Shown piece by piece: positions 60,507 to 64,000 of a DNA stretch of 64,000 bases. The notes beneath the pieces are model-generated. The model searched no databases. It worked only from the letters and a program-made list of their open reading frames with translations, and was not told the DNA's origin. The number at the start of each line of letters is the position of its first letter. Within the stretch, counting starts at the first letter, position 1. The position numbers were made by a program, and so were the translations under genes. Origin of the DNA: Breznakibacter sp047600785 (GTDB taxonomy: Bacteria > Bacteroidota > Bacteroidia > Bacteroidales > Marinilabiliaceae); NCBI GenBank assembly GCA_047600785.1, contig JASGKH010000002.1:744001-808000 (forward strand). The letters run 5' to 3'.

Positions 60507-61757
60507 GTGAAGATTGCTTTTAAAACATTAGGTTGCCGCTTGAACCAGTTTGAAACGGATGCTTTGGCCATCCAATTCAGGAACAACGGGTACGACGTGT
60601 CGGAAGATGAAGCAGGTGCCGATGCCATTGTGGTGAATACCTGTACGGTCACGAACCAAAGCAACCAAAAGTCGCGCCATGTCATCAGCCATGCGGGTTC
60701 GTTCAATCCCAACGCCAAGCTCATCATTACGGGCTGCATGGCCGTCAGCCACAAGGAGCAGTTGCAGGCCAGGTTCCCGCAGGCCACGGTGATCGACAAC
60801 AAACAGAAGAGCGCGATCTTCCACAGTGTCGATTCATATTTGAAGACGGGAAATTACGATTTGGGCGACCATAAAGATTTCGATCTTTTCAGTTATCAGT
60901 CGTTTACCGAAATGTTCCATACCCGCAGCCTGATCAAGATCCAGGACGGATGTGATAATTTTTGTACGTTCTGCATTATTCCGTTTGTGAGGGGACGTGC
61001 CATAAGCCGTCCCGTGAACGACATTTTGGCCAATGTGCGCGATGTGGTGAAAATGGGGGCCAAAGAGATTGTGGTCACCGGGGTCAATATTAGCCGGTAT
61101 GAAAACGAAGGGATAACATTTTCCGGTTTATTGGAAAAAATCCTTCAGGTGGAAGGCGATTTCAGGGTACGTATATCGTCCATTGAGCCCGACCGCTTCG
61201 ATGACCATTTCTTTCGTTTGATCGGACACCCGCGGTTGGCGCCCCATTTGCATCTATGTCTTCAAAGCGGGGCGGACAAGGTGCTGCTGCAAATGCGCCG
61301 CATGTACACCGTTCGCGATTTTATGTCGATTGTGGAGCGCGTGCGTGCGGTAGACCCAAAATTTAATTTTACCACCGATGCCATTGTGGGATTTCCCGGG
61401 GAGACGGAAGCCGATTTCGAGGAAACGATGAGCGTGTCACGTGAAGTTGGGTTTGGGCACATGCACATTTTCAAATATTCGGTCCGGCAGGGAACGCGTG
61501 CCCAACGCATGCCAAACCATGTTCCCGACAAAACAAAAAGTGAACGTAGCCAACGTTTGCACCAGTTGGCGGCCGAACTGACCGAGAAATACCGTTTGCC
61601 TTTTAACAATACCGCGCAGCGTATTCTGGTGGAGAGATGGGACAACGGCATGGCCTATGGCTACAACGATTATTATGTGCCCATGCAGTTCGAAAGCGGA
61701 GACAAAAAACGCAACCGTTTTGAGTCCGTGGTTGCGAAAGTAAAGGATTTTGAATGA
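60507..61757 (+). CDS. mtaB: tRNA t6A37 methylthiotransferase MtaB
   Basis: The 416-residue radical-SAM enzyme starts with GTG at 60507: KIAFKTLGCRLNQFETDALA. The N-terminal Cys are in GCRLNQ, VVNTCTVTNQSNQKSRH and LIITGCMAVSHKEQ. The radical-SAM cluster is DGCDNFCTFCIIPFVRGRAI near 160, and SGADKVLLQMRRMYTVRDFM is further on. TLGCRLNQ and NTCTVTNQSN(x)KSR are typical of MtaB rather than MiaB or RimO. It makes ms2t6A37 in tRNAs reading ANN codons. It follows miaB by 63 bp. No alternate ATG within the first 30 codons keeps the first Cys, supporting the GTG start. Confidence 0.92.
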   Translation: MKIAFKTLGCRLNQFETDALAIQFRNNGYDVSEDEAGADAIVVNTCTVTNQSNQKSRHVISHAGSFNPNAKLIITGCMAVSHKEQLQARFPQATVIDNKQKSAIFHSVDSYLKTGNYDLGDHKDFDLFSYQSFTEMFHTRSLIKIQDGCDNFCTFCIIPFVRGRAISRPVNDILANVRDVVKMGAKEIVVTGVNISRYENEGITFSGLLEKILQVEGDFRVRISSIEPDRFDDHFFRLIGHPRLAPHLHLCLQSGADKVLLQMRRMYTVRDFMSIVERVRAVDPKFNFTTDAIVGFPGETEADFEETMSVSREVGFGHMHIFKYSVRQGTRAQRMPNHVPDKTKSERSQRLHQLAAELTEKYRLPFNNTAQRILVERWDNGMAYGYNDYYVPMQFESGDKKRNRFESVVAKVKDFE

Positions 61758-61770
61758 ATGTGGATATTAT

Positions 61771-61807
61771 AAAACCCCGAAGGTTTTTATAAACTTTCGG
61801 GGTTTTT
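61771..61807. terminator. Terminator between mtaB and the thioredoxin-fold gene
   Basis: AAAACCCCGAAGGTTT and AAACTTTCGGGGTTTTT pair around TTAT. It serves two convergent genes and shares the CCGAAGGTTT core with the dyads at 10592 and 17571. Confidence 0.9.
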
Positions 61808-61816
61808 CGGGAGAAG

Positions 61817-62419
61817 TTACTTTTTCCACTTAATGGTGCACCCAATGGCTTTGGTATCGGTGGTGGCAATGGGTTTACCGGCCAAAAGTGCGTCCACGGC
61901 GTCGGCCAAATAGGTTTCTTTCACGGCCGAGGCATCCTGGTGGTTGTCGTCAATGGCACCAATATACTTGACCACCAAATCCTTTTTATCCTTTTGCAGC
62001 AAAAAAACGTGCGGTGTGCGGGTAGCTCCGTATGTTTTGGCAATTGCCTGGGTTTCGTCGATCACGTAAGGGAACGTAAACCCTTTGTCTTTGGCCCGTT
62101 TCACCATCTTATCGAACGAGTCATCGGGAGAGGCTATCGGGTCGTTGGAATTGATGGCCACGACGGGGTAACCTAAGGGGCGGTATTTCTTGTCAAGGTC
62201 AATCATGCGGTCTTCGTAAGCCACCACATACGGACAGTGGTTGCAGCTGAATATGACGATGTACCCTTTGGCATCCTTTATTTTCGAAAGGCTTACCATT
62301 TTCCCGTCCACATTTTTAAGGTTGAAATCAATGGCTTTGTCCCCCACTTTGTACCCTTGGGCAAAAGCCATTCCCGATGCCATTAACAATGCCATGGCAA
62401 ATAAAACTGTTCTCTTCAT
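61817..62419 (-). CDS. Secreted thioredoxin-fold protein (AhpC/TSA type)
   Basis: The 200-residue protein has a signal peptide (MKRTVLFAMALLMASGMAFAQ). The thioredoxin fold has VGDKAIDFNLKNVDGKMVSL (25-44) and YIVIFSCNHCPYVVAYEDRM near 54, where CNHC is the active-site CxxC. VVAINSNDPIASPDDSFDKM and GATRTPHVFLLQKDKKDLVV, which carries the cis-Pro, follow. This CNHCPYV variant is known from a family of redoxin proteins of uncertain role. It is probably periplasmic and 3 bp after the next gene's stop, so the two form one operon. A role as disulfide reductase or peroxiredoxin-like protein is inferred. Confidence 0.88.
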   Translation of the reverse strand: MKRTVLFAMALLMASGMAFAQGYKVGDKAIDFNLKNVDGKMVSLSKIKDAKGYIVIFSCNHCPYVVAYEDRMIDLDKKYRPLGYPVVAINSNDPIASPDDSFDKMVKRAKDKGFTFPYVIDETQAIAKTYGATRTPHVFLLQKDKKDLVVKYIGAIDDNHQDASAVKETYLADAVDALLAGKPIATTDTKAIGCTIKWKK

Positions 62420-62422
62420 ATG

Positions 62423-62902
62423 CTAAAGTTTTGATTTAATTAGTTCCGTCAATTCGGTTTTGCTTAATGTGCCTTCCGTAAAACTGCGCGATGTCCCTCT
62501 GTACACCAGTGTGGCAGGGATGGCGCCCGACCAGTCGCTGCTCACTTTGTCTATCCAGCTGTTGGCGGCGGGATCGTTCAGGAGTATAACGGCTTGCCCT
62601 TCCATTTTCTCGGCCACAAAAGGCACCAGTTTCGTTTCTGCCTGTTTGGGAAAATCAAGGCTTACGAAAAGAAATTTGACTTTCTGGGCCTTATACTCAT
62701 GTGCCGTTTCCAAAAAGTGCGGCAATTCCTCCACACAGGGTTTGCACCATGTGGCCCAGAAATTGACCACGTAAACCGTGTCGGTTTGTTTGTGCAACAT
62801 TGGTTCCAGACCTGAAAAATTGACCATGGGGATTTGCGGTTGCTGGGCCCACGAACCCAACCCAACCACAATAAATAGGAATGACAATGCAAATTTCTTC
62901 AT
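62423..62902 (-). CDS. TlpA-like periplasmic thioredoxin
   Basis: The 159-residue protein has a signal peptide (FALSFLFIVVGLGSWAQ). The domain holds VYVVNFWATWCKPCVEELPH with the WCKPC active site near 52-56, KFLFVSLDFPKQAETKLVPF, and SGAIPATLVYRGTSRSF with the cis-Pro. TlpA/ResA-like proteins keep apo-cytochromes or envelope proteins reduced; no cytochrome genes are visible here. It lies just before the CNHC thioredoxin gene (3 bp), same strand, in what looks like a two-gene redox operon. The N-terminal ATG at 62902 is the only good start. Confidence 0.9.
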   Translation of the reverse strand: MKKFALSFLFIVVGLGSWAQQPQIPMVNFSGLEPMLHKQTDTVYVVNFWATWCKPCVEELPHFLETAHEYKAQKVKFLFVSLDFPKQAETKLVPFVAEKMEGQAVILLNDPAANSWIDKVSSDWSGAIPATLVYRGTSRSFTEGTLSKTELTELIKSKL

Positions 62903-63518
62903 CCGAAAATAATTTGTTTCATGTATTTGTAATGCACAATTTGCATCATATAAACAGATGACCGACTTGTTTGGGATTTTAAAGTCTGTTATTAATTTGT
63001 TAAAAGTGAGGGGAGTTGCATGGAGACTGTTTTGGGCAACCCATTGCTACTTACATGTGGTCGGCATTTATGCCAATAGTGGTTTTATGCCGAGGGGATT
63101 TTTTTTCTACGGCAAGAAAAAAAATCCCCTCGGTATAAAAATTTTTTCTTACGGCAGGAAATGGGGAAGGAGATGCTGATTAACGGCTGTTCGATATAAA
63201 GCAAAAATGATTATGCCAAAAGCCTTACTGATGAAAAAGACAAAAAGCTTCAGAGACGGTTGGTTTTGTTTTCATTTCATTAGTTCGTGGTGATACCAGG
63301 AACTTTAAACCCAGGGCATCTTCTCATTAACAGCCAATCGTTTTGTTTTTCTTTGGCAGTTTTGTCGCAATTACTGACACATTGTCGCATTGCGGGTATG
63401 TGGCACATCCTTTGAAATGGAATGCATCGGCCAATAAAAACAGCGGTCGGGGAAGTACATGACAGACATCCCCATTAGGGACCAAATAAAATGTAAAACT
63501 CAAAAAAACCATAGCACT
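62903..63518. other. Divergent region upstream of htpG, 616 bp
   Basis: The region has no supported gene. The plus-strand frame 62958-63179 reads through a long palindrome and lacks family features. It holds the 26-bp inverted repeat at 63083-63140 and must contain the htpG promoter, which I could not pin down. Confidence 0.5.
63083..63140. repeat. 26-bp inverted repeat with 6-base loop
   Basis: TTTTATGCCGAGGGGATTTT (then TTTTCT) and its complement AGAAAAAAAATCCCCTCGG (then TATAAAA) flank ACGGCA. Only one position differs (a G opposite T). It is far longer than an ordinary terminator stem and no plus-strand gene ends before it; 63,000-63,082 is non-coding as far as I can see. It could be a bidirectional stop, a small-RNA end or a trace of a mobile miniature element. 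Confidence 0.85.
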
Positions 63519-64000
63519 ATGCAAAAAGGTCACATTGGTGTTACCACGGAAAACATCTTTCCGATCATTAAAAAGTTTCTTTATTCCGACCACGAGATTT
63601 TTCTTCGCGAGTTGGTCTCGAATGCGGTGGATGCCACGCAAAAACTTAAGACACTTAGTTCTGTCGGCGAATTCAAAGGCGAATTGGGCGATCTGACCGT
63701 TCGTGTGTCATTGGACGAAAAGGACAAAACCATTACCATTACCGACCGTGGCATTGGGATGACCGCCGAAGAAATTGACCGTTACATCAACCAGGTGGCA
63801 TTTTCGGGTGCCAACGAGTTTCTTGAAAAATACCAAAAGGACGCCAATGCCATTATTGGCCACTTTGGGTTGGGATTTTACAGTTCGTTCATGGTGGCGA
63901 AGAAGGTGGAAATCAACACCCTTTCGTATCGCGATGGCGCCAAGGCCGTGAAATGGAGCTGTGACGGCAGCCCTGAATACAACATTGAAGAATCGTCCAA
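63519..64000 (+). CDS. htpG: Molecular chaperone HtpG (Hsp90), partial
   Basis: The frame starts at ATG 63519 and runs off the right edge; about 160 residues are visible. The start MQKGHIGVTTENIFPIIKKF is followed by LYSDHEIFLRELVSNAVDAT (the GHKL N-box with Glu and Asn), ITITDRGIGMTAEEIDRYIN, VAFSGANEFLEKYQ and IIGHFGLGFYSSFMVAKKVE, the hallmarks of the Hsp90 N-terminal ATPase. It is an ATP-driven cytosolic chaperone. The upstream 600 bp contain no gene but a long inverted repeat at 63083. No heat-shock operator was recognised. Confidence 0.95.
   Translation, partial: MQKGHIGVTTENIFPIIKKFLYSDHEIFLRELVSNAVDATQKLKTLSSVGEFKGELGDLTVRVSLDEKDKTITITDRGIGMTAEEIDRYINQVAFSGANEFLEKYQKDANAIIGHFGLGFYSSFMVAKKVEINTLSYRDGAKAVKWSCDGSPEYNIEESS

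Noticed and set aside
62958..63179. 73-residue plus-strand frame
   Set aside because: It runs through the 26-bp palindrome, has no family features and low-complexity lysine/phenylalanine runs from the palindrome itself.
1..64000. Prophage or conjugative element
   Set aside because: No integrase, terminase, portal, relaxase or Tra proteins were seen; the accessory content is confined to the polysaccharide locus and small remnants.
1..64000. tRNA, rRNA or tmRNA genes
   Set aside because: I scanned the gaps for the tRNA T-loop GGTTCGAATCC-type signature and rRNA-like sequence and saw none; a covariance search would be decisive.

Overview
The window looks like a chromosomal segment of a Bacteroidota species, most likely order Bacteroidales. 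The evidence is a short primary sigma factor of the Bacteroidetes type, -7 promoter elements of the TAnnTTTG kind in front of several genes, a UpxY-type antiterminator, a single-chain 1,229-residue PurL, a DUF6132 protein and a DUF6266 protein. No genus can be named safely. I saw no rRNA, tRNA or CRISPR array.

Bases 1-16,100 are an accessory surface-polysaccharide locus read on the minus strand. It runs from a UpxY/NusG-like antiterminator and a UDP-glucuronate 4-epimerase (14.3-16.1 kb), through a strikingly AT-rich cassette (about 3.9-9.6 kb: Wzx-like flippase, hexapeptide acyltransferase, a GT4, a GT2 and an unassigned transferase), to another GT2, another GT4 and a truncated polymerase-like membrane protein at the left edge. 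The locus is scarred. It holds a dead REP-associated (Y1) transposase with four REP-like repeats, a dead IS5-family transposase, an IS982-like tail and a dead nucleotidyltransferase/HI0074-type pair. Between the epimerase and the flippase sits a plus-strand island: a 74-residue membrane protein, a DUF6266 protein and a frameshifted orphan.

Bases 16.2-64 kb are mostly housekeeping: flavodiiron protein, SPOR lipoprotein, RpoD, HtrA protease, DapF, a CBS/CorC protein, GyrB, a TPR protein with a plug-less outer-membrane barrel, a GT4, FtsE, MurB, MltG, UvrB, an outer-membrane barrel, a GntR regulator with GalT, PurL, a cobalamin-riboswitch-led BtuFCD transporter, a class IV aminotransferase, an M49 peptidase, threonine dehydrogenase, polyphosphate kinase, a ferredoxin-NADP reductase-like flavoprotein, MiaB and MtaB, two thioredoxin-fold proteins and the start of HtpG. 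MurB, MltG, FtsE, DapF, HtrA and SPOR all serve the envelope.

The most unusual structure is a 10 x 23-bp tandem array of small dyads upstream of gyrB, followed by two more palindromes and a perfect DnaA-box match. Four genes (orphan at 12.9 kb, TPR protein, galT, btuF) each appear broken by a one-base slip in or beside a homopolymer. This points to sequence error or recent decay rather than four real pseudogenes, and it affects how the annotation should be read.
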